Notes: a model not told the origin generated them from the sequence alone. DNA of 64,000 bases from Trichomonas vaginalis G3 (GCF_026262505.1 NC_067206.1:1488001-1552000); one strand, 5' to 3'; counted from the stretch's first letter, positions 1 through 9,614 are shown. Translations and numbers: made by a program.

Positions 1-47
1 TAAAAATGTACGCATTTTTTTTGGCACCCTATTTTTTTGAACTGTAA

Positions 48-350
48 TAAACAGAAATTCATCAAAAGTGACAGCTCTCAATTTTTTGACAATTGTAAAT
101 TCTAAATTGAACGAGAAAAATGAAATAATACTAAGCATAATACAATATTCTAGATTTAATTATAATTAGGAAAAAGTTAGTTTTGAGAGTACTTTTCATA
201 GGCATATAGAATGAAATCTTCTGAAAAATAATATCACATAAACTCATATTATTTTCTAATATATAACTATTTTATATAAAAATCAAATTCAATGATCTTA
301 AAAGCGAAGGATAAACCTCAAAATTTACGAATATAATGAGTGGGAATATA
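48..350 (+). repeat. Left arm of a host foldback (inverted) repeat, cut by Polinton A
   Basis: The stretch just before Polinton A reappears as its reverse complement on the far side of the element, at 25075-25362. The inner 140 bases are nearly identical, and the outer tip (48-73) matches 25337-25362. Without the element the two arms would form a foldback of about 750 bp around a short loop. No coding capacity is seen in it. Bases 1-47 hold nothing recognisable. Confidence 0.8.
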
Positions 351-505
351 AGGTCAGGTATGAGGGGCTTCCAGGGGCTGCGCCCCTTCTAGCCCTGAAG
401 ATGTTTAGTATAACTTTGTCCGGACAAGTAAGGGTCTATCGTCGCTACAGGAAAAGTTACAGGCGTTCCAAGGAAGTATACTTTGAGAAGCCTTCTTCTG
501 GGTCG
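351..505 (+). repeat. Left terminal inverted repeat of Polinton A
   Basis: The first 45 bases match the reverse complement of 24863-24908. Bases from about 407 to 492 match the reverse complement of about 23249-23333. The tip carries a hairpin at 364-395 with a GGGGC/GCCCC core stem. The inner part contains the shared block with CTTTGTCCGGACAAGTAAGG that is also found at both ends of Polinton B. The rest of the stretch before the first gene is AT-rich and shows no gene. Confidence 0.85.
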
Positions 506-609
506 AAAACATTATATAATGTGCCACTTTTCACAAATTATATATGTTTTCATGTTTTGTCACTTTTCTGTCACTTTTCGGGTAAAAACATTTTTATTAT
601 TATATATAA

Positions 610-1390
610 ATGAATTTTACAAAACCACCGTTACCGTTCTTTGGAAATAAGAGTAAATGTAAAGATATTCTATTGAGAGAACTTAAGAAACTACCGAATG
701 GTCTAACATTTGTAGATTTGTTCGGTGGAAGTTTCTATATATCCCATTTGTGCCATACAATATTCCCAGACTCAAAGATTATATGCAATGACTTCGACAA
801 CTATATGGACCGTCTCAAACATATACCAGACACAAACAATATATTGAAAGAGTTAAAAGAAAAGATACCTATAGGTAAGATGGAACGTATACCATTAGAT
901 AAGAAAAATATTGTGAGAGAGGTTTTGAAAAAAGCAGAATATATAGACTGGGATAGTATATCTGCTAGACTATATTATAGTGGTGCTATAAGAGTTCATG
1001 ACATTGAAACACTTATGTCAAAAGTTTTATATCTTAACTATACAAATGTTTTCAAAGAGGACATAGAAAAATATATTGAGGGTATAGAGTTTGTGAGATG
1101 TCATTGGACAGAGTTGTATGAAAAATATAAAGACAAGGAAAATGTTTTCTTTATAGTGGACCCGCCGTTCTATAACACATGGGATTTTCAATACCAAGTA
1201 GACTGGACTTTGAGAGACTCTTTAGAACTTTAGACGTTTTACATAACCATCCATGCTTTTACTTTACATCCGATAAAAGTGTGTTGGAAACCGTTATGAA
1301 AGTTAGAGGACATACATGACTAATGTTTATATATGACAAGATAGAATATGAGAGAGTCCTATAAACCGGAGAAAGTGTCACAATAAAGAA
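610..1390 (+). pseudogene. D12-class DNA N6-adenine methyltransferase (Dam family) of Polinton A
   Basis: The protein starts with a PFFGNKSK motif. It continues with the SAM-binding motif FVDLFGGSF (about residues 35-43) and the catalytic motif VDPPFY (about residue 184). This is the order seen in Dam/D12 enzymes, which methylate adenine N6 in short DNA sites. The last third is recognisable because the same sequence occurs alone at both ends of Polinton B (29085-29300 and 53118-53333). The gene sits next to the element's left terminus. A role in marking or protecting element DNA is inferred. The remnant is broken. Confidence 0.8.
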
Positions 1391-1559
1391 ATTTTACTAG
1401 TAAGTAAATGTGGTTTGAAATAGGACTACTTGTTTAGGTTTTTTCCATTGTGTCATTTATTTATTTGACGTGGCAGAAAAGTACAAGAGATATGAAGATG
1501 AACAATGCCTGCAAATGTCCAGTATATGTATCGTAAGAGATATTTTTATCTAATATTAA

Positions 1560-1742
1560 ATGGACGCACAGAACTTAGCGAATGCACAGCAACCTGGACA
1601 ACCAAACCCAGAGAATATTCCAAAAGAAGTTAGAATACAAACTGCAATGGCAAACTATGGTCAAGTGCCAACAGATGTACAAATGCAAACTGCCATGTCA
1701 AATGACGCTGCGTTAGGTTTGCCACATGGTATGCAAATATGA
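1560..1742 (+). CDS. Small Gln/Pro-rich protein (60 aa), unrecognised
   Basis: An open frame of 60 residues, rich in Gln, Asn and Pro. It has an internal near-repeat of about 18 residues (VRIQTAMANYG and VQMQTAMSNDA). It overlaps the start of the next gene by four bases (ATGA), which suggests coupled expression of the pair. It lies between the methylase and the fibre genes in a run of small plus-strand genes. No family is recognised. A virion accessory protein is possible, but only from its position. Confidence 0.5.
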   Translation: MDAQNLANAQQPGQPNPENIPKEVRIQTAMANYGQVPTDVQMQTAMSNDAALGLPHGMQI

Positions 1743-1921
1743 GATGGAAAGAGTTTTATACAAACCCTGAAGTGGGATATAAACAACTTTATGCAGATGA
1801 CGCGAACACAGGAGTTGACCCAGAATATGTTTTCTACCAGAGGAGAAACAGAATGTATGAGCTCCAGTTAAAGAATGCTATGGAACTCAACAGGAAACGT
1901 AAGAGACTAGGCGGACATTAG
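1739..1921 (+). CDS. Small charged protein (60 aa), unrecognised
   Basis: An open frame of 60 residues that overlaps the previous gene by four bases. It is rich in Tyr, Arg and Lys and ends in a basic tail (NRKRKRLGGH). Nothing in it is diagnostic of a family. Its context is the cluster of small, probably virion-linked genes at the left end of Polinton A. Confidence 0.5.
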   Translation: MRWKEFYTNPEVGYKQLYADDANTGVDPEYVFYQRRNRMYELQLKNAMELNRKRKRLGGH

Positions 1922-1939
1922 ATTTTTACATATAGTAAA

Positions 1940-2182
1940 ATGGGTTTCTTCAGTAGTATTGGAAACTTCTTCAGAAGAGTTGGAAGAGGTATATGGAATG
2001 GAATAAAAACCGTAGGAAGAGGAATTTGGAACGGAGTCAAAAATATTGGTAAAAGAGTAGGTCAGTTCGTTGGTATTATACCTAAAGACCCTGAACCAGA
2101 AGAACAAGCCCCTGTTATACAACAGCCTGAACCTGCACCACAGTCTAGTTGGCAACCAAATCCAACACCTCAACCGTATTAA
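1940..2182 (+). CDS. Cationic amphipathic peptide protein (80 aa), possible membrane-active virion protein
   Basis: The first 45 residues form a Gly/Arg/Lys/Trp-rich amphipathic segment with a duplicated core (GRGIWNGIKTVGRGIWNGVK). The rest is a Pro/Gln/Glu-rich tail. Small amphipathic proteins with membrane-disrupting helices are a known theme in adenovirus-like virions (protein VI) and other non-enveloped viruses. That link is by analogy only, with no sequence homology claimed. The frame looks whole and ends five bases before the opposing gene's stop. Confidence 0.5.
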   Translation: MGFFSSIGNFFRRVGRGIWNGIKTVGRGIWNGVKNIGKRVGQFVGIIPKDPEPEEQAPVIQQPEPAPQSSWQPNPTPQPY

Positions 2183-2186
2183 AAAA

Positions 2187-3035
2187 TTATATTTTTACCG
2201 TTCGATAGTAGTTGTATATGAAACTAAGTTCTAAGTAAAACGCATGGTATAATGGAATTATTCTCTTTCTTCCATCTGTTGTAAACCATACTTGAAAGTC
2301 TGAAATACTTCCACTTGGTGGTTCATATAGCTTTGTAGGTTTTTCGTAAAAGTCATTTGCCAAGCATAAAAAAGAGTTTTGTGCACCAGAAAATGAAGCA
2401 TGAACTATAATAGCATCTGAGTCGAAAACATTTTCATATGTTCCATTAGGGTTTTCGACTTCATAAAAGTCCGGGTGTACTGGATATGCTGCAGGCTGAT
2501 TTAACATCCTCAGAAATCTATACCATGCCAAGTTGTTATATTTTGTAGAAATATAAACGTTTTCTCCAAGGTCTTCTATTCTATTGATTTTAACAGTTGC
2601 ATTTTTCCTGTCATATATAATATCGAGATGGTACTCTCCCTCGTCAATGTTATACTGGTTTGCATATTCGATATAGATGTCGTTTATTTTTTCTTGAAAA
2701 GCTTGAAGAGTTGTTTCTAAGTTTACAAGCAAATTCACTTGTAAAAGTTTTCCCTGTTCAAATTTCTCATACGTACGTTTTTCTTTGTTATAGTATCGAA
2801 CTTCAAAACCGACTGTAAATGGGAAACCATGTATGGCTTCTGAAATGAACTTCATTCTATGAAAGCCAATAGCTTTTGTGACAGATGGGTCTCTTAACCA
2901 TCTTAACGGGTAGTCAAAACGATAGCCTTCATGCTTTACGGTCTCTGTCTCAAACTTTTGACCGACATTAGTAAAAAGTTCATCTAATGGTTTAGTTGTA
3001 GCAACTCTTGAATTTTCTTTTTCTATTGGAAGCAT
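2187..3035 (-). CDS. Candidate minor capsid/vertex protein, family 1 (282 aa)
   Basis: A whole-looking 282-residue frame, homologous to 46381-47238 in Polinton B and more distantly to 56223-57104 in Polinton C. Shared landmarks are an N-terminal YRFDYPLRWL...AIGFHR block and a C-terminal strand-rich block (SDFQVWFTT...LELSFIYNY). It has no membrane segment and looks rich in beta strands. Presence in all three elements and the size fit a structural protein such as a penton or minor capsid, but I cannot prove that from sequence. It is divergent from the fibre gene, 18 bp away, across a shared promoter-like spacer. Confidence 0.5.
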   Translation of the reverse strand: MLPIEKENSRVATTKPLDELFTNVGQKFETETVKHEGYRFDYPLRWLRDPSVTKAIGFHRMKFISEAIHGFPFTVGFEVRYYNKEKRTYEKFEQGKLLQVNLLVNLETTLQAFQEKINDIYIEYANQYNIDEGEYHLDIIYDRKNATVKINRIEDLGENVYISTKYNNLAWYRFLRMLNQPAAYPVHPDFYEVENPNGTYENVFDSDAIIVHASFSGAQNSFLCLANDFYEKPTKLYEPPSGSISDFQVWFTTDGRKRIIPLYHAFYLELSFIYNYYRTVKI

Positions 3036-3053
3036 ATTTTATCTAGAATAAAA
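3036..3053. promoter_or_regulatory. Divergent promoter-like spacer with TAGAATAAAA box
   Basis: Only 18 bp separate the start codons of the vertex-protein gene and the fibre gene. The spacer holds CTAGAATAAAA directly before the plus-strand ATG. The same box lies in the divergent spacers at 17833-17850, 34607-34624, 58407-58431 and 60088-60104. Confidence 0.5.
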
Positions 3054-4367
3054 ATGTCAAATGAAACAGCGTCTATGAGAGAAATACAACACAACCGACA
3101 ACTCATTATACAAGCTCTAAATAAGAACACAACAAACTTTTCAAACTATTCTAAGATATCTGAGTCATTGAAAGAAGGAAACTTAAAACTGACTTTAAAC
3201 CCAATGACAGATGAGTTTCTGTTTCAAGACAATAAGAACCATACTGTCTGTATAAATCCAACAAAAGGAACTTTAAACGAGAAACCTATAAATGAACTTC
3301 TTTTGAAAGCAGATGTTGGCAACAAAGCTGACAAAGAATATGTAGACGATGCAATAGCAAAAGAAGAAGAAAGAGCTAACAAAGCTTATGCAACAAAAGA
3401 ACATACTCATCCTGAACTAGCAGACAAAACATATGTTGACAATAAAATGTCAAGTGAAGTGACAAGAGCTGAAAACGAATATTCTAAAAAGACTCATATA
3501 CATTCTATATCTGAAATAACAGACTTACAAGAAACCTTAAACAGGAAAAGTGACGTTGGACATACACATACCATTGCAAATATTGCAAACTTACAAGAAA
3601 CCTTAAACAGGAAAAGTGACGTTGGACATACACATACCATTGCAAATATTGCAAACTTACAAGAAACCTTAAACAGGAAAAGTGCCGTTGGACATACACA
3701 TACCATTGCAAATATTGCAAACTTACAAGAAACATTAGAGACAAAAGCAGATAAAACATATGTCAATGAAATATACCAAAGTTTGCTAGGAACAAAAAAT
3801 ATTGAAACTATTGTTGGTGACTTTTCTGTCAATGAAGAAAATAAATATTTTAGATGGCAGTTTGTACATTCCTTAAAAAATGGTATACGGTATAAACTCA
3901 TTCCGAAAAATAACAATGAAATGTATGTAAGCTATAAAAAGAACGATGGTACACAAGTTAAAGTTCCATTAGACAACAACTGCTACTTAAACTTATATGG
4001 AGACGAACAAAAGAAATATTTAAGAGTTTATGAAATGGCAGATATGACATTGCCTGACCCAGCTCCAGCACCATATTATTATGACTATGGAGATGACGTC
4101 AGAACACCACATGTAGATGAACAAAAGCTAACATTATATTTAGATTTTTATAGATATAAAAGATATAATGCAATAGAAAAAACGAGAATAGTATACTATT
4201 ATGAAGATGACAGAAATAAATCTTATAGTCAAGATTTTACCTACCCTGAAAACATAAGATTATATTATAAAAAATATTCTGACACAAACCAGAAGAAACC
4301 TGAAATAGTTGCACTATATTTTAAGTTCAAAAGAGACAATCCTATATATCTCATATGTTTGATTTAA
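3054..4367 (+). CDS. Trimeric-fibre-like protein with GHTHT repeats (437 aa)
   Basis: The N-terminal half alternates KADK..YVD and K.HTH motifs, followed by four tandem 22-residue repeats (LQETLNRKSDVGHTHTIANI and variants; 66-bp DNA repeat, about 3524-3735). Such short H-x-H repeats are typical of bacteriophage tail fibres, where they bind metal in a trimeric shaft. The C-terminal part has Tyr-rich, strand-like sequence. It overlaps the following collar-domain gene by 13 bases, so the two probably make one fibre system for attachment. The homologous architecture recurs in Polinton C (60105-63035). Confidence 0.7.
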   Translation: MSNETASMREIQHNRQLIIQALNKNTTNFSNYSKISESLKEGNLKLTLNPMTDEFLFQDNKNHTVCINPTKGTLNEKPINELLLKADVGNKADKEYVDDAIAKEEERANKAYATKEHTHPELADKTYVDNKMSSEVTRAENEYSKKTHIHSISEITDLQETLNRKSDVGHTHTIANIANLQETLNRKSDVGHTHTIANIANLQETLNRKSAVGHTHTIANIANLQETLETKADKTYVNEIYQSLLGTKNIETIVGDFSVNEENKYFRWQFVHSLKNGIRYKLIPKNNNEMYVSYKKNDGTQVKVPLDNNCYLNLYGDEQKKYLRVYEMADMTLPDPAPAPYYYDYGDDVRTPHVDEQKLTLYLDFYRYKRYNAIEKTRIVYYYEDDRNKSYSQDFTYPENIRLYYKKYSDTNQKKPEIVALYFKFKRDNPIYLICLI

Positions 4368-4789
4368 TGAACCCAGTAGGTTCTATTTATACATCTATGG
4401 AAGCAAGAGGTCCTCAAGTAATGTTTGGTGTTGGTGCATGGGAACAAATAGTCGACAGGTTTTTGTATTGTGCAAACTCTTCAAAGGAAACAGGTGGAAG
4501 TAAAACGATTTCAGGTGAAAATTTACCTGCACACAGTCACTACATAGATTTAAGTACATCTCAAGCAGGTTGGCATAGGCATAGATATTGGGATTGGACA
4601 GGAATGACAAAAGGTAAAGGATATGATGTTAAAGACGACGTTAAGTTTGCTATAAATTGTTACTGGGATGACACGCAGGGAGAAGGAAACCATACACATT
4701 TCGTTTCAGGATATACACAAACAACGGGACAAAGTAAAGACTACATGCCACCTTACATGACAGTTTACGCATGGTATAGAATTGCTTAG
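4355..4789 (+). CDS. Phage tail-collar-like fibre tip protein (144 aa)
   Basis: Landmarks in order: NPVGSIYTSM, GVGAWEQIVDRFLY, GGSKTI, LPAHSH, a variable His-rich loop, and MPPYMTVYAWYR at the end. This matches the C-terminal collar/receptor-binding domain known from tailed-phage short tail fibres (T4 gp12-like). There, paired histidines hold a metal ion at the trimer axis. The protein probably acts as the distal tip of a virion fibre. Homologous ends occur at 50196-50372 (fragment, B) and 62590-63035 (C). Its end abuts the integrase gene, which runs in the opposite direction. Confidence 0.75.
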   Translation: MFDLMNPVGSIYTSMEARGPQVMFGVGAWEQIVDRFLYCANSSKETGGSKTISGENLPAHSHYIDLSTSQAGWHRHRYWDWTGMTKGKGYDVKDDVKFAINCYWDDTQGEGNHTHFVSGYTQTTGQSKDYMPPYMTVYAWYRIA

Positions 4790-5744
4790 TCGTCATTTTC
4801 AACTTCTTTAGCATATTCGTCAGGAGTTGTCTTATATTTGTTAGGAACTGTCTTTGAAAGTATACCACCTTGAACTTTGACAAGTTTGAAACGAGGTCTG
4901 ACAATAGTAGTTTTATCTTCTGCTTGCAGTGTGTACATTTTGCCATGTTTGCCTAAAACTTCATAATATTCTCTTGTATACTTTCTTCTATTTTACGAAC
5001 ACGAATGTGAGTACCTGTCGGGTTCCCATTGTTGTCATAGTCAATAGTATTTTCATATGGGTCGCGTTTAGGTATTTCTATTTTTACTTTGTCACCTTTC
5101 TGAAGTTTGAAGCCCGGCATTCTTTCTTGTTTGTCTCTTTTGACTAAATTATTAAATATATAGTCTTTCTCTAAGTCAGGGTTGTTTTTCATTTCTTCGG
5201 GGGAGTGGTTTCCCAAACCTTTTTGTTTACGGCTATTGTAAATATTTAAAACTTGTCTCATCTTTGCCATGGAGAAGTGTCTATATTTGTCGTCATATGA
5301 CATTTCATTTGCTTCACCACCTTGTGGTTGGTTTAAGTCTCTTAACATTTTTATACAACCGTCAATGACACCAAGAGCAGAATGGTTTTGGTCGACAATG
5401 AAATATTGGTTTACATTTTTTGAACGCAGATAGTTTTTAATATCGTCTGATTTGAAAGAACTTTCACAGTCAGATGTCAGTTTTGTTGGATGGTATTTGT
5501 CAACGAATATTGTCAAAGCTGCTAAGATATCTAAAATATTTTTGGACTGTAATGGTATGGCTTCACAGTATCTTGTGTTTTGACCAACAAATATTAGCCA
5601 GTATGGTGGTCCGTCTTCTCTATACCTCGGAATGTTTTCCAAGATATCCATAAACCAAGCATTTGGTGTTGAACTAAAGATTTTTATCATGAGTGCTTTC
5701 TTTGTTGCCTTAGAAACATAGGGGTCCTTGTTTGGATTCGTCAT
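4788..5744 (-). pseudogene. Retroviral-type (Maverick) integrase of Polinton A
   Basis: An RNase-H-fold integrase is recognisable by the block around WFMDILENIP, a following strand region (YWLIFVGQNTRYCEAIPL), LTSDCESSF, and the helix region after DQNHSALGVIDG. A basic C-terminal domain follows. This is the Polinton c-integrase family, which inserts the linear element and produces 5-6-bp target duplications. A close copy is at 49241-50199 in B and a fragment of a divergent relative is at 63076-63450 in C. The remnant is broken. It is divergent from the amphipathic-peptide gene across 16 bp. Confidence 0.85.
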
Positions 5745-5760
5745 TTTTTAACCATAAGAA

Positions 5761-6161
5761 ATGGGTTTATTTGGCGCGTTAGCAGGAGTTGCATCCAGAT
5801 TTTTGCCCGCAGTGGGAACAATAGCCAGAGGTGTATTTGGAGTTGGAAGGAAGATTTTGAGTACATTAGGTATACTTAAAGAGAAAGCACAACCTATTAT
5901 ACAAACTGTACAGAAAGGTTGGGATGTAGCACGAGATGCAACAAATCTTATTCCAAATCCTGAAACAAGAGGAAAAGTTCAAGATGGATGGACAATGTAG
6001 GAAGACAAGCAGGAAACTATTATAACAAAGCAAATGACTACTATAACCAAGCAGACACTATATGGACCAAGGTGAAAGATTCTTTAACAGAGGATATAAC
6101 CATGCAACAACAGTGGGTAAACAATAACCAACCGCAACCACCTCAAACGTGGGGAATGTAA
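5761..6161 (+). pseudogene. Amphipathic Gly/Ala-rich small virion-type protein, family 1 (Polinton A copy)
   Basis: The start (MGLFGALAGVASRFLP...GRKILSTLGILKEKAQP) predicts a hydrophobic-amphipathic N-terminus, followed by Asn/Tyr/Gln-rich sequence. The whole-looking counterpart in Polinton B is 48823-49224 (133 aa). The small size, the amphipathic start and the place beside the integrase resemble membrane-active or core peptides of adenovirus-like particles, by analogy only. The A copy is broken. Confidence 0.55.
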
Positions 6162-6180
6162 AGTTTTTTACTGAGATGAA
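6162..6180 (+). promoter_or_regulatory. Promoter-like box TTTTTACTGAGATGAA before the 50-aa gene
   Basis: The sequence TTTTTACTGAGATGAAATG includes the start codon at 6181. The same box precedes the next gene (start 6352) and both matching genes in Polinton B (reverse strand, next to 48803 and 48631). The conservation in four places and the fixed distance to ATG argue for a core promoter or leader element. Confidence 0.5.
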
Positions 6181-6333
6181 ATGAACAATACAGCATTGAG
6201 ACAAATGGGTTCAAGATGGATTTGTCGGCTTCCAGCAGTTACACAACGTGTTTGTCAAGTTCTTCCTATACCTCAGGAAGTTTTAGACCGACTTAAAAAA
6301 CAACAACAACCAGTTGAAAACAAACCAAACTAA
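6181..6333 (+). CDS. Small conserved protein (50 aa)
   Basis: A frame of 50 codons from ATG to TAA, with Arg/Cys/Gln-rich content (RWICRLPAVTQRVCQVLPIP). The same frame is kept at 48651-48803 in Polinton B, so it is likely a real gene although very short. It lies between the amphipathic-peptide gene and the Lys/Pro-rich gene, with the TTTTTACTGAGATGAA box directly upstream. It has two cysteines and a Gln/Lys-rich tail. No family is recognised. Confidence 0.55.
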   Translation: MNNTALRQMGSRWICRLPAVTQRVCQVLPIPQEVLDRLKKQQQPVENKPN

Positions 6334-6351
6334 AATTTTTACTGAGATGAA

Positions 6352-6933
6352 ATGACCGAAGAAGTTGAAACGGTAGATTTGACACCACAAACAAAAAGTT
6401 CAGAACCATTGTCAAAACCTGTCAAAGAACTTACAGATGAAGAGAAAAATTCAATAATAGAAAGTTGCCAGGTCTGGAAATACAAACCCTAACTATAAAG
6501 TCACTTTTCATAAAAATGGAACGGCAAGTATCTCAAAAAAAGAAACAGACTCTCACAAATAAAAATATTGAAGTCTGAAGGAGCTTTCGAGACAACAGAT
6601 GGAAAAGTTTACTTCACTGACCAACAGTCATTATAGAACATCTCATTGACTTAGAGTCGAAATATTCTAAACTTTACAACAAACACAAAAAGTTGAAAGG
6701 AAAACAAAAACAAATGGCATATGATATTTATGAAGATTTGACGACACAACTGTTCCTGCAAGTGAGTAAAGTCAGAAACTGAAAAGTGACGAAAAACAGA
6801 TAGAAGAAGAGAAACCAAAAACTGAAGATAAACCAAAACCAAAGTTTAGTTTCCAAACTAAACCAAGTCAACCTTCATTAGCTGGTATGGTTGGCGTCAA
6901 AGACTTATGGCAGCAGGCGGTTATGTAAAGTAA
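6352..6933 (+). pseudogene. Lys/Pro-rich protein upstream of the polymerase (Polinton A copy)
   Basis: It corresponds to the 194-residue whole-looking frame at 48047-48631 in Polinton B. The product has an acidic start (MTEEVETVDLTP), a middle with charged helices, and a Lys/Pro/Glu-rich linker ending in a short basic tail. No enzymatic motif is seen. Its place next to the polymerase gene makes a replication or packaging accessory role possible, but this is unproven. The A copy is broken. Confidence 0.5.
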
Positions 6934-6966
6934 AGAGAAAAAAAATATTTTTTTATTTTATAAAAA

Positions 6967-9112
6967 ATGCCCCCATATAGAATGGATAGAAAATCTGCTA
7001 GAATAAAAGCAGAGTTGCAAAGTTATGGTTGGAGATTCGAAGAATTTTAAATATAGGAAGGGAAGACCCATAAAAGTCTATGACAAATTGTCTGGTCTTC
7101 GCTACGAAATGGATTTGGAAACAGCACGTGCAAATTATCCAAACAGACTAGAGAGGTTAGAAGAAGAACGTCTTATGGACATGCCTTTCGATGTTAGTGA
7201 ACCTCAAGTTGAAGGACACGACGGCTTTGCCAGATTCTACTGGAAACATGACGAACAATTGCATCCTTTGAGAAGGAAAAAAGGAAAAGGTGAAGACACA
7301 CATGCTCCCATGGAAAGAACAAGATATGCATATGAGAAGTACCGTGAAGTTAGAAGTCAAATTACATCCGGTCGAACCTTTACAGTAAACTTTGACGAAG
7401 GAAAGAACAAAGAAGGCTTCATGGGAGTACTTGCTGCAATTCAAGACGGAAATAAGAAAGGACACAATCTCAGATTAACCATAACAGATTTGGATGGTCA
7501 CATTTACTATGCACATGGCAATGAACAAACAGCCGCAAAACTTCTTGACGCTTTCAAGACTACAAAGAGAGAACAAATGGTTGACTCCGACTCAGACATT
7601 TTGAATGCAATTGAAGGAATTGCAAGTGTCAAGTTCGAATGGTACCAACCTAACCCTCAAGCAGTCAGACAACATGCTGGATACTTCCCGTTCATAATAA
7701 GTCTGACATTGACTTGACAAGGTATGGAATTTACAATTCAATTGAAACAATTGTCAATGAACCTTGTATTCTTACATGTCTCAGGAACTCTGGTCTTGTT
7801 ACAGATGAGAAAATGAAGTATCTTGAGTCATGTGTGAAGACAAGGTACATTCTCAGAGGTCAATTGGCAAAAATTGCACCGTTGGCAAATGTCAATATCC
7901 GAGTCAACATACCTACAGCTAAAGGTTCTTCACATGACGACTATGTTGTTGACTTCAAATTGCCATGGTTGAAGATTGTAATTGTCCACAACCACTTCAT
8001 GTTGAACGAAAGTCTTACAAACCCATTGTTCGGAAAAGGCAAGTGCAACATTGTCAGAGCTGTAAACATTCTTTTCGAGAAAGGTTTGTTGGAACCAATT
8101 CCAGATGACAAGCTGACAGAAACTTTTGTACCAAAAGACGAAACAAACTTTTCATTGTTAGCAAGACCAAAAGTTGTTCCAGACAAAGTTCTAGTACAAA
8201 AGAAGTACACAATTCCACAAGGAGTTGGATTGTTCGGATACCAACCTGAACCAGAAGAACTTCCAATGAGGTTGCAAGAACTTCAAGATGCTATAAACAA
8301 ACTTCCATTGAGACATCCAATTGACGTCAAATTGTATTGGAGAGCATCTGAGTTAGGTCAGAAGGTTTTATATGAAACAGGTTGCTTCGACGATGTTTAT
8401 GAGATAACAGGAGAAGTTTCTCAGAAGATAAGAGACTCACTTGAATTTCCACAAACTGGACCAATTGGTTGCGACAAGTTCGACTCAGATGAAAATACTA
8501 TGTCGACCTTAACGCTGCATACATGAGGTTTGTCCAATATATTCCGACTGGAATTCCAAACGAAGATGGTGAGTTCCCGGGAAGGAACTATACAGTTGGA
8601 AAAGTCATACAACAACTGTATGATATTAGGAAAGCTTCAAACCCCAAACTTGCAATGACACTCAAATTGCTTATGAATTCGACATGGGGATATTCCATTA
8701 AGAAACCTCAAGAGATGAAGAGTAAACATTATGAGAAGGTCGACAACTTTGTTGAAAGGTTTTCTCCTTTTGTTTTGAAGTACGAGTTCACTCAAGGTCA
8801 AAGTGGCTTAGTAACCACATTAAAACCTATTGTCGAACATTGGTCTTACCCTCAGTTCGCAAAGGCAGTCCTTGACAACTACAATGAGTTCTTCTCGGAA
8901 GTCAAATCCAAAGTGAAGGTTTACTATGAGAACATTGACGCACTCATGACGAACGAAAAGGATACAACAAACTCATTGAAATGGGAATGGTCGGTGAAAA
9001 GATGGGTCAATTCAAATTGGACAAAATTTTCACCGAAGTTCATGTCCTCTCCAAGCGTAAGTACTGGGGTATACTTGAAGACGGCACAGAAATAAAACAT
9101 TGCATGAAGTAA
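6967..9112 (+). pseudogene. Protein-primed family B DNA polymerase (pPolB) region of Polinton A
   Basis: The first part begins MPPYRMDRKSARIKAELQ and leads into a segment with DLTRYGIYNS and ILTCLRNSGLV, which is typical of the long N-terminal region of Polinton polymerases. The last part carries the polymerase motif B (LKLLMNSTWGYSIKK) and a motif C-like YYENIDALM. Such enzymes replicate linear elements from a terminal protein. Polinton B keeps only the N-terminal part (47294-48013). The remnant is broken by several changes. Confidence 0.75.
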
Positions 9113-9119
9113 AAAATTT

Positions 9120-9565
9120 TTATATTCCTTCCTAGCTAATTTCCGTTTAATTTCATGGTCGCCCTCGGAGTCTTTGAATCGGACAGGTCGAGTTACACCA
9201 TTCTTGGTCTCAAACTCATATATAACCTGTTTGTCTGTATTTTCGTCGACTATGGCACGAGACACGAACATTGACCAAACGGACAAAAAGTGTCATTTCG
9301 GATGGTCAAGCAGCCAATCGCATTCGAGCACTTCGAAGAAGCCTTATGTTCCAAGGGAGAGGGTGTCTGGTGCAAGGCAGAGGTCATGAAACTCTACGAG
9401 CAGTACATCCTCAATGCCTGGGAGGACAAATCGTCCTTGGATTGGCAATTCTACCAACTCCTCTGGGACGACCTCCTACGCAACTGGGATAACGAAAGAG
9501 CCCAATTCAAAGGTCGGGAACTAATTTTACAAATTACCATTAATTTAACCTACTTATCTAAATAA
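9120..9565. other. Short gene fragments of unknown origin after the polymerase
   Basis: Two short open pieces point away from each other. One, on the minus strand (about 9120-9286), is rich in charged residues (RAIVDENTDKQVIYEFE). The other, on the plus strand (about 9302-9565), is Trp/Glu-rich (LDWQFYQLLWDDLLRNWDNE). No family is recognised. They look like remains of accessory genes of the element. Confidence 0.3.
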
Positions 9566-9614
9566 ACACCTAAATTTACTCGGGGTTTCCCCCTAAAATA
9601 AAATTTTTTTACTC

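Noticed and set aside
401-613. 70-residue open frame at the left tip of A
   Set aside because: It lies in the terminal repeat, starts inside the tip block and has no counterpart; the methylase gene follows with its own start.
3494-3916. Cys/Phe-rich repeat protein on the minus strand
   Set aside because: It is the antisense of the 66-bp fibre repeat.
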